64,000 nt of DNA from Psychrobacter celer (GTDB lineage: Bacteria; Pseudomonadota; Gammaproteobacteria; Pseudomonadales; Moraxellaceae). The notes beneath the pieces are model-generated. The model searched no databases, was not told where the DNA came from, and saw nothing but the letters and a program-made list of their open reading frames with translations. Made by a program: the position numbers and the translations under genes. The stretch is taken from NCBI RefSeq assembly GCF_016107555.1, contig NZ_JABASU010000017.1, positions 1-64,000 of the forward strand. Direction: 5' to 3'. Within the stretch, counting starts at the first letter, position 1; the number at the start of each line of letters is the position of its first letter. Shown piece by piece: positions 56,035 through 64,000 of the stretch.

Positions 56035-56070
56035 AAAAAAAGACAAACCGCGCAAGGTTTGTCCTTTTTT
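56035..56070. terminator. Bidirectional terminator between scpB and lolA
   Basis: Stem GACAAACC (56042-56049) with GGTTTGTC (56056-56063), A-run on the left and T-run on the right. Confidence 0.9.
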
Positions 56071-56101
56071 TATACATAGTCGTTTGTTGTGAGGGCTAAA
56101 C

Positions 56102-56788
56102 TTACTGATTGATGACGTCCACACCCTTTGGCGGGGTGAATTTAAACTGGCTACTACCAATACTCGGGTTTAGCTTGATATTGCTAAACTTGATAGAAGT
56201 AGTCTGACCCAAACTGTCATTGAGCACCATCATCACAGGCTTGCCGCCGCTAAAGCTCATCGATAGGCTCTTAAAGCTCGCACTATCAGCTTTTGGATAA
56301 AGCACGTAGTAGTTTTTATTATCATAAGGTTGGGTGATTTTGAAGTTTTTATCAATTTTACTGGGATCACCCGACAGCAATAACGCTGGCGTGTTGCCTA
56401 CTTGGCTATCGACATTTTGTTTGGTCGCTTGCTCTAAGTCTTTATCATAGACCCACATCGAGTTGCCGTTGGCCACGATAAGCTGCTGCGATGGGGATTT
56501 GGTTTCCCAGCGAAAATTATTGGGACGCTGCACGCTCATCGTACCTGTGAAGGTGCCGCTATTGGCGCCTTTGGTGGTTTGGCTAAAGTTTGCGGTCATA
56601 CTTTTGGTGTTTGCCAAAAGCTTATTTAAGCGCTTAGCGGCCATTAAATTGTCCGCAGGGGCGGCGGTTGCTGATTGGCTGATCGCCATCGTAGGGGCAG
56701 CCACGCCGAGTGATGTCATCAACACGCCTGTCAACGCACTGCTCATTAGTTTTTGTGTTAAAGTGGTTGGTTTGCTAGATAACGTCAT
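56102..56788 (-). CDS. lolA: LolA, periplasmic lipoprotein carrier
   Basis: 228 residues from the ATG at 56788, chosen because GAGAGGA lies 6 nt upstream; two earlier starts (56794, and TTG at 56812) add little. A signal peptide (about 14-45) is followed by the LolA beta-barrel: MTANFSQTTKGANSGTFTGTMSVQRPNNFRWETKSPSQQLIVANGNSMWVYDKDLEQ. It carries outer-membrane lipoproteins from LolCDE to LolB. At least two lipoproteins in this window (14300 and 29277) are candidate cargoes if they lack a +2 retention signal. ftsK, a frequent neighbour of lolA, is not present. Confidence 0.93.
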   Translation of the reverse strand: MTLSSKPTTLTQKLMSSALTGVLMTSLGVAAPTMAISQSATAAPADNLMAAKRLNKLLANTKSMTANFSQTTKGANSGTFTGTMSVQRPNNFRWETKSPSQQLIVANGNSMWVYDKDLEQATKQNVDSQVGNTPALLLSGDPSKIDKNFKITQPYDNKNYYVLYPKADSASFKSLSMSFSGGKPVMMVLNDSLGQTTSIKFSNIKLNPSIGSSQFKFTPPKGVDVINQ

Positions 56789-57319
56789 ACTCATTCCTCT
56801 CTCAACATGCAAATCACATAAAAATAAAATGTTTCATTAAAATTGTTTTTTTCAATAAATGCTTATCTCGCGCCAAAAAATCGACGTGAGTAAACAGTGC
56901 AGACAGTGTGCCAGTTTTTTTATTACACGCCTAGTCATCGTTTGCAATCTTTACTACGGCTGCCATACACGCTTGTAACTGATTGACGCGCGGCGACTGT
57001 ACATCATAGACCAAACGCACTGCCCCATGGCGCGCGATTGGGCAAGTTTTTTAGATTCCTTCCAAACCGGTTGTCTAATAGACCATAGCAGTCTTTTAAA
57101 CTCGTAAGCTGGCAGATAATGGCTGATACAAAGCGCCCAACAAAACACTTAGCTCAAAGCAATTAGCTCAAAACGCTCAATAACGTTCGTGAGAAATGAC
57201 TGGCATAAAAAAAGCCCCTACTGCCCTCAGACAGTAGAAGCTTTTTTGTCGTCATTTTATACAAATGAAAGATAAATAAAATGACGTCGCATCATTGCTA
57301 AGCCGTTACAGGCCATGAA
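56789..57319. other. Spacer between lolA and rpmA
   Basis: 531 bp. The right part holds the rplU-rpmA terminator (57206-57247) and the left part the lolA promoter region. A 64-codon open frame on the minus strand (56954-57148) lacks a recognisable domain and was not called. Confidence 0.4.
57206..57247 (-). terminator. Terminator of rplU-rpmA
   Basis: Long stem (GCCCCTACTG side pairing with CAGTAG-AGC, one bulge) and a seven-T run on the minus strand. Confidence 0.85.
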
Positions 57320-57577
57320 TTATGCGCTTTCAACCGATACATAACGACGGTTGAACTTACCTTTGGTCGCAAACTTTACAACGCCGTCATTTAGGGCAAA
57401 TAAAGTATGGTCACGACCCATGCCAACGCCTTCGCCTGCGTGGAACTCTGTACCACGTTGACGTACGATGATGTTACCAGCTGTGATAGCTTGGCCACCA
57501 AAGATTTTTACGCCGAGCATTTTTGGGTTTGAATCACGACCGTTACGAGTCGAACCGGCAGCTTTTTTATGTGCCAT
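57320..57577 (-). CDS. rpmA: 50S ribosomal protein L27
   Basis: 85 residues, same length as in E. coli. [29 protein letters not shown] is the conserved N-terminus that reaches the peptidyl transferase centre; [24 protein letters not shown] follows. Second gene of rplU-rpmA, with a 92-bp gap. Confidence 0.98.
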   Translation of the reverse strand: MAHKKAAGSTRNGRDSNPKMLGVKIFGGQAITAGNIIVRQRGTEFHAGEGVGMGRDHTLFALNDGVVKFATKGKFNRRYVSVESA

Positions 57578-57669
57578 GAGAAAATCTCCTTGTTAATGTG
57601 ACTTACCGCCAATGCGATAACTCTTAAGCATTTAGTGCGCTAGTTTAGCGATAATCGCTAAATAGGGAA

Positions 57670-57981
57670 TTAGGCATTAATGGCTTTGATTTTTAACAAG
57701 GTGTACCATTGGCGGTGACCTTGCTCTTTGTGATAGTGCTTACGACGGTTGTGCTTGATGATACGGATTTTTTCGCCGCGACCATGCTCAACCACTTCAA
57801 CTTCTACGCTAGCGCCTTCAACAACAGGCTGACCGATTTTGACGTTATCGCCGTCAACAACCATCAACACGTCTTCTAGTTTGATTGTCTCGCCTTTTTC
57901 TGCTTTTAGTAGCTCAACTTTTAAAAGCTCATCGACGACAACGCGGTGCTGCTTACCACCAGTTTTGATTACTGCGTACAT
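57670..57981 (-). CDS. rplU: 50S ribosomal protein L21
   Basis: 103 residues. [14 protein letters not shown] and the C-terminal [23 protein letters not shown] identify L21. First gene of the rplU-rpmA operon; diverges from ispB as in E. coli. Confidence 0.98.
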   Translation of the reverse strand: MYAVIKTGGKQHRVVVDELLKVELLKAEKGETIKLEDVLMVVDGDNVKIGQPVVEGASVEVEVVEHGRGEKIRIIKHNRRKHYHKEQGHRQWYTLLKIKAINA

Positions 57982-58560
57982 TGTATGACTCCGTTTAACC
58001 CGTGTGCCGTGGCTGATGTTATATCAACGCTTCGATAACGAACACGACAGGGAAAAATTAAAGGCAAGATTTTACGGCTTTTTGCTCATAAAAGCAAGCC
58101 GCGCCTCTTGTTTTTGTAAGGTGGTTACCTGAATACCATCGTCCGTATCTCTCTGCTTGTCAGTGACAATCAAGCTTTATAAAGGCGGCCTCTATTGCTA
58201 TACACTTTTTATGGCCAGTGACTGTTTATAACTTACAATCAATGATTGTGAATGCCCAGTTGCTTAGTCTAGCAGACACGCTAGCAAATACGACGAATGG
58301 GTAATGCCTAACGGTGGCCATTATAGCTTATATAATCAGTGACTTACAGTGCTTTATTTACTCTTTGGTTGTTTTTAATGTCTATTCTCGGTTGGCTTTT
58401 AGCGTCTACCTTCCCATCCCAGCACCTATCCGCATCAGCGCACTACACTTTAACCAACCATTCAAAAACACAGCTATGCTATTATAACCAAAACAACGCC
58501 TTTGCTATATAAGACCGAGGCTACCAAACTTTTTCATTTTGACTGATATGACGATTTATT
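57982..58560. other. Divergent promoter region, rplU / ispB
   Basis: 579 bp spacer. The rplU promoter is at 58069-58097; the rest upstream of ispB shows no gene. This rplU/ispB head-to-head layout is conserved among gammaproteobacteria. Confidence 0.5.
58069..58097 (-). promoter_or_regulatory. Sigma-70 promoter of rplU-rpmA
   Basis: On the minus strand: TTGCTT (58097-58092), 17-nt spacer, TAAAAT (58074-58069), about 90 nt upstream of the rplU start. Confidence 0.7.
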
Positions 58561-59586
58561 ATGACCAGTACCCTTTTAGACTCGAATACGCCTAACGCTC
58601 AGCCCACGCCCAGCTATGCCGATATCCAAAGTATCGTGGCCGATGATTTTGAGATCATGGACAAACAAGTATTTGGCAGCCTGAACTCCAAAGTACAACT
58701 CGTCATGAGCGTCTCACAGCATGTGATCAATGCAGGGGGCAAACGTATGCGCCCACTTATCACCTTGCTATGTGCTCGTATGTTTGATGACAACCCATCA
58801 CAATCAGCCATGCATTTGGCGGCCATCACAGAGATGCTGCATACTGCGACGCTGGTACACGATGATGTCATTGATGAGTCAGGTCAGCGCCGCGGCAAGC
58901 CCACAGCCAATGCCACGTGGGACAACGCCACCGCCGTACTGGTTGGTGATTATCTAATCGCCCGTGCCTTTAACTTATTGGTTGGTTTTCAAAGCTTGCC
59001 GCTATTGCAAGTATTCTCTGATGGTACCTGTGATATCGCTGAAGGCGAAGTATTGCAGCTACAGCATCAGCATAACCCTAAGGCCACTGAGACAGATTAT
59101 CTCAACATCATCGATGGCAAAACCTCACGGCTGTTTATGATGGCGACCCAAGGCGCGGCTATTTTGCAAGGCAAAACTGAGTATATGGCTGCGCTAGGCG
59201 ACTTTGGACAGCACTTTGGTAATGCATTTCAAATTATCGATGATGTCCTTGATTATAGTGGGGATAGTGAGGTAATGGGCAAAAACCTAGGCGATGATCT
59301 TGCAGAAGGCAAGCCTACTCTGCCAACTATCAAAGCACTTGAGCTTTTAAAAGACCAAAACCATGAGGGCTATGAGCAGCTAAGAATTGCGGTACAAACG
59401 GGTAAAACACCGAATGCTGAGCAGCTGATTGAGTTGGTACGCAGCTCCGGCGCATTAGATTACTGTAAACAGCGTGCACTAGAGGAGACGAGATTGGCAC
59501 AGCAAGCACTGGGCACACTGCCTGACAACCGTTATCGTCAAGGTCTGTACCAGCTGACTGAGCTTGCTAGCGCACGATTGGTATAA
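58561..59586 (+). CDS. ispB: Octaprenyl (polyprenyl) diphosphate synthase
   Basis: 341 residues. Elongates isoprenyl diphosphates to make the ubiquinone side chain, upstream of the UbiE/UbiJ/UbiB steps found at 5-9 kb. First Asp-rich motif LVHDDVIDESGQRRGKPTAN (about 99-118; DDxxD) and second QIIDDVLDYSG (about 223-233) are present, with GGKRMRPLITLL at about 58-69. Chain length cannot be read from sequence; the Moraxellaceae norm is Q-8 or Q-9. It diverges from rplU. Confidence 0.95.
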   Translation: MTSTLLDSNTPNAQPTPSYADIQSIVADDFEIMDKQVFGSLNSKVQLVMSVSQHVINAGGKRMRPLITLLCARMFDDNPSQSAMHLAAITEMLHTATLVHDDVIDESGQRRGKPTANATWDNATAVLVGDYLIARAFNLLVGFQSLPLLQVFSDGTCDIAEGEVLQLQHQHNPKATETDYLNIIDGKTSRLFMMATQGAAILQGKTEYMAALGDFGQHFGNAFQIIDDVLDYSGDSEVMGKNLGDDLAEGKPTLPTIKALELLKDQNHEGYEQLRIAVQTGKTPNAEQLIELVRSSGALDYCKQRALEETRLAQQALGTLPDNRYRQGLYQLTELASARLV

Positions 59587-59755
59587 TGACATATGAATCG
59601 TCTGTGTTATTAGCTAATTGAGACGGCTCATTTTTTAGCAGCGTTTTTGAGCAACCGAGCCATAAATATTCATTGATCAAAAGCAACAGTCTCTAAAAAG
59701 ACACCCTCTTAAAACGGGTGTGTCAGCCAAATAGTTACCTTTCTTTAAGTTTCAT

Positions 59756-59793
59756 AAATCCTGACGGCACTATAATTGTGTCAGGATTTTTTA
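59756..59793 (+). terminator. Terminator downstream of ispB
   Basis: Stem AAATCCTGAC (59756-59765) with GTCAGGATTT (59780-59789), followed by T-run. Confidence 0.8.
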
Positions 59794-60256
59794 ATGGTTA
59801 AATACTGATTGACCACGCTCATTAGAAGCTACTGACTGGTCTAAGTCGCTATATTTTAAAGGTCATAATTAGGGGTTGATAAATTCGTCAATTTGTTGAC
59901 AAAGCAGATTTTTGGCGGTTTCAAAACCTCAATAACACTATGGCTTTACAATTATAACAAAAAATTACAATAAATTTGCATAGCGGGTTGTATGTCTTCT
60001 TATTAGCTGCTAGTTGGTGTAGCAGTTACTATGGCGGGATTTTATTTACTCAGCGAGCACAGTGCGGTCAGTTTTTGTCAGCTTTCCTATCGTGAATCAC
60101 TTGACTGTGGGGTTACCCCAATAGTTTATAATAACTCTTTAAATTTACTAACCTACTTTGTGGTCTGCCTAAACTTCTAATATCACATTTACCAAATCGC
60201 GTCTCAATCAAACTCGCTACTGGCTGCCTTACTAGCGATTTTTATTAAATCCATTG

Positions 60257-60286
60257 ACTCAAAGATTGAGTATGCCGTACTGGCAT
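60257..60286. promoter_or_regulatory. Paired palindromes upstream of RND operon (possible operator)
   Basis: ACTCAA-AGA-TTGAGT (60257-60271) is immediately followed by ATGCC-GTACT-GGCAT (60272-60286). Adjacent dyads about 100 bp before an efflux operon suit repressor binding, e.g. TetR or MarR type, but no regulator gene is in view. Confidence 0.35.
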
Positions 60287-60388
60287 GAATGTGCAGAATA
60301 AGTAGACCCTCGATATTTCGTACATCAAAATTTATTGATAAACTTTTTATACTGCCATTATTCTTTATACATATTGCCGAGGACATTG

Positions 60389-61801
60389 ATGAAGCATTCT
60401 ACTCTTGCGCTTGTAATAGCATCTGTGCTATCTGGAGCTGTACTGGTTGGCTGTGACAAAAACGAGGACGCCGCTGGTGAGCAAGCCGCTCAGCAGCAGA
60501 TGCCGCCTGCGGTCGTCAACGTCCAAACCGTCACATTTGATACCGTCCCTCAAGTACAGACATTCTCCGGACGTACCGCCGCGTATCAAACCGCTGACGT
60601 CCGCCCACAGGTCAATGGTGTCATCGACGAAGTGCTGTTCCGTGAAGGAAGTAACGTCAAAAAAGGCCAGCCCCTTTATCGTATCAATACCGACAACTAT
60701 GCGTCTTCTGTCGCCAGTGGGCAAGCCGCGGTGCAGCAAGCACAAGCCAACTATCAAACAGCACAGGCCAACAACGCCAATGCCAAAGCTGAGCTAGCCA
60801 GCCGCCAAGCATCATTGGCGCAGGCGCAAAACGACTTACAACGTCTGCAAGGGCTGGTCGATATCGATGCCATCTCCAAGCAGCAATACGAACAAGCACA
60901 AACCGCGGTACGCACCGCACAAGCTGCTGTACAAAGCGCGGCGGCCGCTGTCGGACAGACCCAAGCGGGCATCGAGAGTGCCAAAGCAGGCATTCAAACG
61001 GCTAAGGCTGGGCTACAAGCCAGCACGCTAGACCTCAACCGTACCATCGTACGTGCGCCATTGACGGGTCGCACGGACCGCTCAAGCGTGACGGCGGGTA
61101 CCCTAGTGAGCGCAGGTCAGACCGATCCGTTGGTGACCATCTCTCGCTTAGACCCTATCTATGTCGATATCAGTCAGTCATCATCTGAGCTACTAAAGCT
61201 ACGCCAACAAATCTCTGAAGGCAAAGCACAGCCAGGTATGAACTCTGTAGAGCTGGTATTAGAAGACGGCTCGGTCTATCCGGTACGCGGTAAGCTTGCG
61301 CTGTCTGAGGCCAAAGTCGATGAATCCACAGGCGCGGTCACCTTGCGCGCGATTTTCCCAAATAGCAACAATATCTTGTTGCCAGGCATGTACGTCACCG
61401 CTCGCCTCACGCAGAGCGTCATCACCAACGCCGCCTTAGTACCACAAAGTGCGGTCATGCGTACGCCTAAAGGCGACACGCAAGTGTACATCGCTGACAA
61501 AAACAACAAAATCCAAGTGCGTCCAGTCACCATCAATGGTACTTATGATGGACAATGGATCGTCACAGATGGCCTGCAAGCGGGTGATAAAGTAGTTGTT
61601 ATTGGTGGCTCGAAGGTTAAACCTGAGCAAGAAGTGGTGGTAAAACCACTAGAGAGCGCCAATCCAGCACCATCTGCAAAAGGTGCTGAGGCCAAAACAC
61701 CGCAGCAAGCGGCAAAAACAATGGATAAGAAGCCAGCTGGTAATGACACCTCTGAAAACAACGCTACCAAAGAAAAATCAACAGAAGCCGCTGCTAACTA
61801 A
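60389..61801 (+). CDS. RND efflux periplasmic adaptor (membrane fusion) lipoprotein
   Basis: 470 residues from the ATG at 60389. Lipoprotein signal MKHSTLALVIASVLSGAVLVGC (Cys22). AcrA/MexA-type order: lipoyl half-motifs (TADVRPQVNGVIDEVLFREGSNVKKGQPLYRI and the later RAPLTGRTDRSSVTAGTLVSAG), separated by a long Ala/Gln-rich alpha-hairpin (about 105-215). Then come the beta-barrel (LPGMYVTARLTQS) and membrane-proximal domain. A Lys/Ala/Asn-rich tail of about 45 residues ends it. It links the inner-membrane pump to an outer-membrane channel. The pump gene follows 35 bp later. Confidence 0.93.
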   Translation: MKHSTLALVIASVLSGAVLVGCDKNEDAAGEQAAQQQMPPAVVNVQTVTFDTVPQVQTFSGRTAAYQTADVRPQVNGVIDEVLFREGSNVKKGQPLYRINTDNYASSVASGQAAVQQAQANYQTAQANNANAKAELASRQASLAQAQNDLQRLQGLVDIDAISKQQYEQAQTAVRTAQAAVQSAAAAVGQTQAGIESAKAGIQTAKAGLQASTLDLNRTIVRAPLTGRTDRSSVTAGTLVSAGQTDPLVTISRLDPIYVDISQSSSELLKLRQQISEGKAQPGMNSVELVLEDGSVYPVRGKLALSEAKVDESTGAVTLRAIFPNSNNILLPGMYVTARLTQSVITNAALVPQSAVMRTPKGDTQVYIADKNNKIQVRPVTINGTYDGQWIVTDGLQAGDKVVVIGGSKVKPEQEVVVKPLESANPAPSAKGAEAKTPQQAAKTMDKKPAGNDTSENNATKEKSTEAAAN

Positions 61802-61836
61802 TTCCATTCAAAGATAGGAAGACTTAGGAATATACT

Positions 61837-64000
61837 ATGTCACGTTTTTTTATTAATCGCCCTATTTTTGCATGGGTGCTGGCTATTTTGGTCATGCTCA
61901 TCGGGGTGATATCGGTCATCAATCTACCGATCGAACAGTATCCACGTATTGCACCGCCGACGATTTCGGTGAGTGCCAGCTATCCTGGTGCCAACGCCCA
62001 GACCGTCGAAGACTCCGTTGTTCAGATCATTGAGCAACGTATGAAGGGCCTGGATGGTCTGATGTATATGTCATCGTCGAGCTCCTCAAACGGTAGCGGC
62101 TCTGTGACGCTCACTTTTGAAAACGGCACAGACCCTGATACGGCACAGGTACAAGTACAAAACAAACTACAAGCGGCCATGAGCTCGCTACCTGAGTCGG
62201 TGCAGCGTCAAGGCGTCAACGTCAACAAATCCTCCAGTAGCTTTTTGATGGTACAGGGTTTTATCTCCGAAGACGGTAGTATGGATCGTGCGGATATCGC
62301 CGACTATATCAACTCAAACGTTGTCGATCAGCTAAGCCGTGTCGAAGGGGTAGGTGAAGTACAGGTATTCGGTTCGGCGTATGCTATGCGTATTTGGTTA
62401 GATCCTGCGCGCTTGCGTAGCTACAACATGGTGCCCTCTGACGTGGTCAGCGCTGTACGCGCGCAGAACGCACAAGTCTCAGCCGGTCAGTTAGGGCAAG
62501 CACCTGCTGACACAGATCGACAAGTCATTAACGCCACCGTCACCGTACAGAGCTATCTACAAACTCCTGAAGAGTTTAAAGATATCTTGCTAAAAACAGA
62601 CACCTCGGGCGCGCAAGTACGCCTCGGCGATGTCGCTGATGTCGAAATCGGTAGTGAAAACTATAGCATCATCTCCTTGTATAACGGTCAAGAAGCGGCA
62701 GGTCTAGGTATCTCATTGGCTGCAGGCGCAAACGCGCTAGAGACCCGTGAGGCAGTCGGCGCACGTATGGCCGAGCTAGAAACCAACTTCCCAGCAGGCC
62801 TTATCTCTGTTGTGCCTTATGACACCACGCCATTCGTACGTTTGTCTATCGAGCAAGTGGTCCATACACTGATCGAAGCGATCGTCTTGGTGTTTATCGT
62901 CATGTTTATTTTCTTGCAGAACTGGCGCGCCACCATCATTCCAACCCTTGCTGTCCCTGTCGTACTCTTAGGTACGTTTGCGGTGTTGTATGTCGCAGGT
63001 TTTAGTATCAACGTATTGACGATGTTTGCAATGGTACTCTCTATCGGTCTACTGGTTGATGATGCGATCGTTGTTGTCGAAAACGTAGAGCGAATATTAG
63101 AAGAAAACCCTGATATTTCGGTCAAAGATGCAACCGTTCAGTCGATGGGCGAGATCAGTAAGATCGTTATTGGTATTGCGCTGATTTTGTCTGCCGTATT
63201 TGTACCGATGGCCTTCTTTGGCGGCTCGACAGGTGTTATTTATCGTCAGTTCTCTATCACCTTGATCACGAGCATGGCGCTGTCAGCCATGGTGGCATTG
63301 GTGTTCACCCCTGCCCTATGTGTGACCTTGCTAAAACGTGGTAAGAGCCATGAAAAAGGCAGTACTGAACAACAAAAAGGCTTCTTTGGCTGGTTCAACC
63401 GCGGCTTCTTTAAACTCAGCCGCTCTTATGAAAACTTCGTCGGCAAAAGTATTCGTTTTAAGTGGTTGTACCTGATCGGTTATGCCGCCATTATCGGTAT
63501 TATGGCAGTGGTGTTCTTGCGTATTCCAGGTTCGTTTTTGCCAGAAGAAGACCAAGGTATTATGTTTACCTTAGTCCAGCTTCCTGCTGGCTCCACGCTA
63601 GATGAAACACAAGACGTGCTCGATAAAGTCAGTAATTATTACGACACACAAGAAGGCGACAATATCGCCTCTGTCTTTACCGTTGCTGGTTTTAGTTTTG
63701 CAGGTCAAGGCCAAAACATGGGTCTGGCATTCGTTCGACTGTCAGATTGGGAAGAGCGCTCAGGCGATGAAAACACCGCGCAAGCCGTTGCTGGTCGTGC
63801 CATGGGTTATTTCGTCACACAGCTCAATGAAGCGCAAGTATTTGCCATCGTGCCGCCAGCCATTACTGAGCTTGGTAATGCCAGTGGTTTTGATTTGATG
63901 CTACAAGACAGTGGTAACCTTGGACACGAAGGGTTACTTGAAGCCCGTAATATGCTCTTAGGCATGGCAGCACAGAACGATAAAGTATCTGGCGTGCGTC
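61837..64000 (+). CDS. RND multidrug efflux pump, inner-membrane subunit (partial, continues past right edge)
   Basis: Open from ATG 61837 (with TAGGAA upstream) to the window edge, 721 codons of an expected 1040-1060. Hydrophobe/amphiphile efflux (HAE-1) type: N-terminus MSRFFINRPIFAWVLAILVMLIGVISV, INLPIEQYPRIAPPTISVSASYPGANA, then the porter domain. The proton-relay pair in TM4 is Asp408-Asp409 (GLLVDDAIVVVENVERIL), aligning with Asp407-Asp408 of AcrB. Pump substrates cannot be read from sequence. The outer-membrane factor would be downstream or encoded elsewhere. Confidence 0.95.
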   Translation, partial: MSRFFINRPIFAWVLAILVMLIGVISVINLPIEQYPRIAPPTISVSASYPGANAQTVEDSVVQIIEQRMKGLDGLMYMSSSSSSNGSGSVTLTFENGTDPDTAQVQVQNKLQAAMSSLPESVQRQGVNVNKSSSSFLMVQGFISEDGSMDRADIADYINSNVVDQLSRVEGVGEVQVFGSAYAMRIWLDPARLRSYNMVPSDVVSAVRAQNAQVSAGQLGQAPADTDRQVINATVTVQSYLQTPEEFKDILLKTDTSGAQVRLGDVADVEIGSENYSIISLYNGQEAAGLGISLAAGANALETREAVGARMAELETNFPAGLISVVPYDTTPFVRLSIEQVVHTLIEAIVLVFIVMFIFLQNWRATIIPTLAVPVVLLGTFAVLYVAGFSINVLTMFAMVLSIGLLVDDAIVVVENVERILEENPDISVKDATVQSMGEISKIVIGIALILSAVFVPMAFFGGSTGVIYRQFSITLITSMALSAMVALVFTPALCVTLLKRGKSHEKGSTEQQKGFFGWFNRGFFKLSRSYENFVGKSIRFKWLYLIGYAAIIGIMAVVFLRIPGSFLPEEDQGIMFTLVQLPAGSTLDETQDVLDKVSNYYDTQEGDNIASVFTVAGFSFAGQGQNMGLAFVRLSDWEERSGDENTAQAVAGRAMGYFVTQLNEAQVFAIVPPAITELGNASGFDLMLQDSGNLGHEGLLEARNMLLGMAAQNDKVSGVR

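Larger units (their letters stand above)
59587..60388. other. 802-bp spacer between ispB and the RND genes
   Basis: No credible gene. It contains an ispB terminator (59756-59793), another hairpin at 59700-59724 (GACACCC/GGGTGTGTC) whose T-run is on the minus strand, and a pair of small palindromes at 60257-60286. The region 59800-60250 is AT-rich and featureless to the eye. Confidence 0.5.

Noticed and set aside
56954-57148. 64-codon minus-strand open frame between lolA and rpmA
   Set aside because: No recognisable motif and no ribosome site; it appears to be chance.

Overview
The window looks like ordinary chromosomal sequence of a gammaproteobacterium of the family Moraxellaceae, most likely Psychrobacter. 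This rests on moderate base composition, the relatedness I recognise in most proteins, a class II fructose-bisphosphate aldolase and 2,3-BPG-independent phosphoglycerate mutase, PilS/PilR, a ubiE-ubiJ-ubiB cluster, and quinone, lipid A and Lol genes of gammaproteobacterial type. About 54 protein genes fill the window. No plasmid, phage, CRISPR or rRNA/tRNA feature was seen. The organism call is recognition from sequence, not a database search.

Layout. 0.2-3.9 kb: phosphate transporter Pit and a two-domain polyphosphate:AMP phosphotransferase, both on the minus strand. 4.4-10.6 kb (plus): an uncharacterised conserved protein, ubiE, ubiJ and ubiB (ubiquinone synthesis), then a D-lactate dehydrogenase-type flavoprotein. 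10.8-19 kb (mostly minus): ruvB and ruvA, fba, an Ala-rich lipoprotein, pgk, a short DksA-type zinc-finger protein (plus), thiE and pbpG. 19.4-23.8 kb (plus): a GacA/UvrY-type response regulator, then pilS and pilR. 23.8-31.4 kb: ctpA, gpmI, a 6S RNA gene (ssrS) absent from protein-only annotation, an fxsA-like gene, ruvC, a META-domain lipoprotein and a glutathione transferase. 31.7-41 kb: 1-Cys peroxiredoxin, glnS, ppiB-lpxH, orn, rsgA, a rhodanese, grxC, secB and adk. 41.2-45.8 kb (minus): ccmF-ccmG-ccmH-ccmI, cytochrome c maturation. 46-56 kb: a DUF445 membrane protein, mrdA (PBP2), rsmD, rplM-rpsI, an LpxL-type acyltransferase, trpS and scpA-scpB. 56-64 kb: lolA, rplU-rpmA, ispB, and an RND efflux pair (membrane fusion lipoprotein plus inner-membrane pump) that runs off the right edge.

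Shared functions. Ubiquinone synthesis is represented at several steps (ispB makes the tail; UbiE, UbiJ and UbiB modify and handle the ring). Envelope assembly recurs (pbpG, mrdA, lpxH, LpxL-type, lolA, ctpA, secB). Glycolysis/gluconeogenesis appears as fba, pgk and gpmI, and Holliday-junction processing as ruvAB plus a detached ruvC.

The only mobile DNA recognised is a family of three short non-coding elements at 8.94, 30.58 and 53.18 kb. Two are exactly 174 bp and one is an 81-bp internal-deletion form. All are bounded by the same inverted repeat (GGGCGTGTCCTCA type) and flanked by TA, so they look like MITEs. Other points worth a second look are the 6S RNA, an apparent terminator between ruvA and ruvB, a long N-terminal extension on UbiE, a roughly 130-residue linker in PilR, NPF repeats in the FxsA-like protein, and paired palindromes upstream of the efflux genes. 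I did not find a convincing new multi-gene system.
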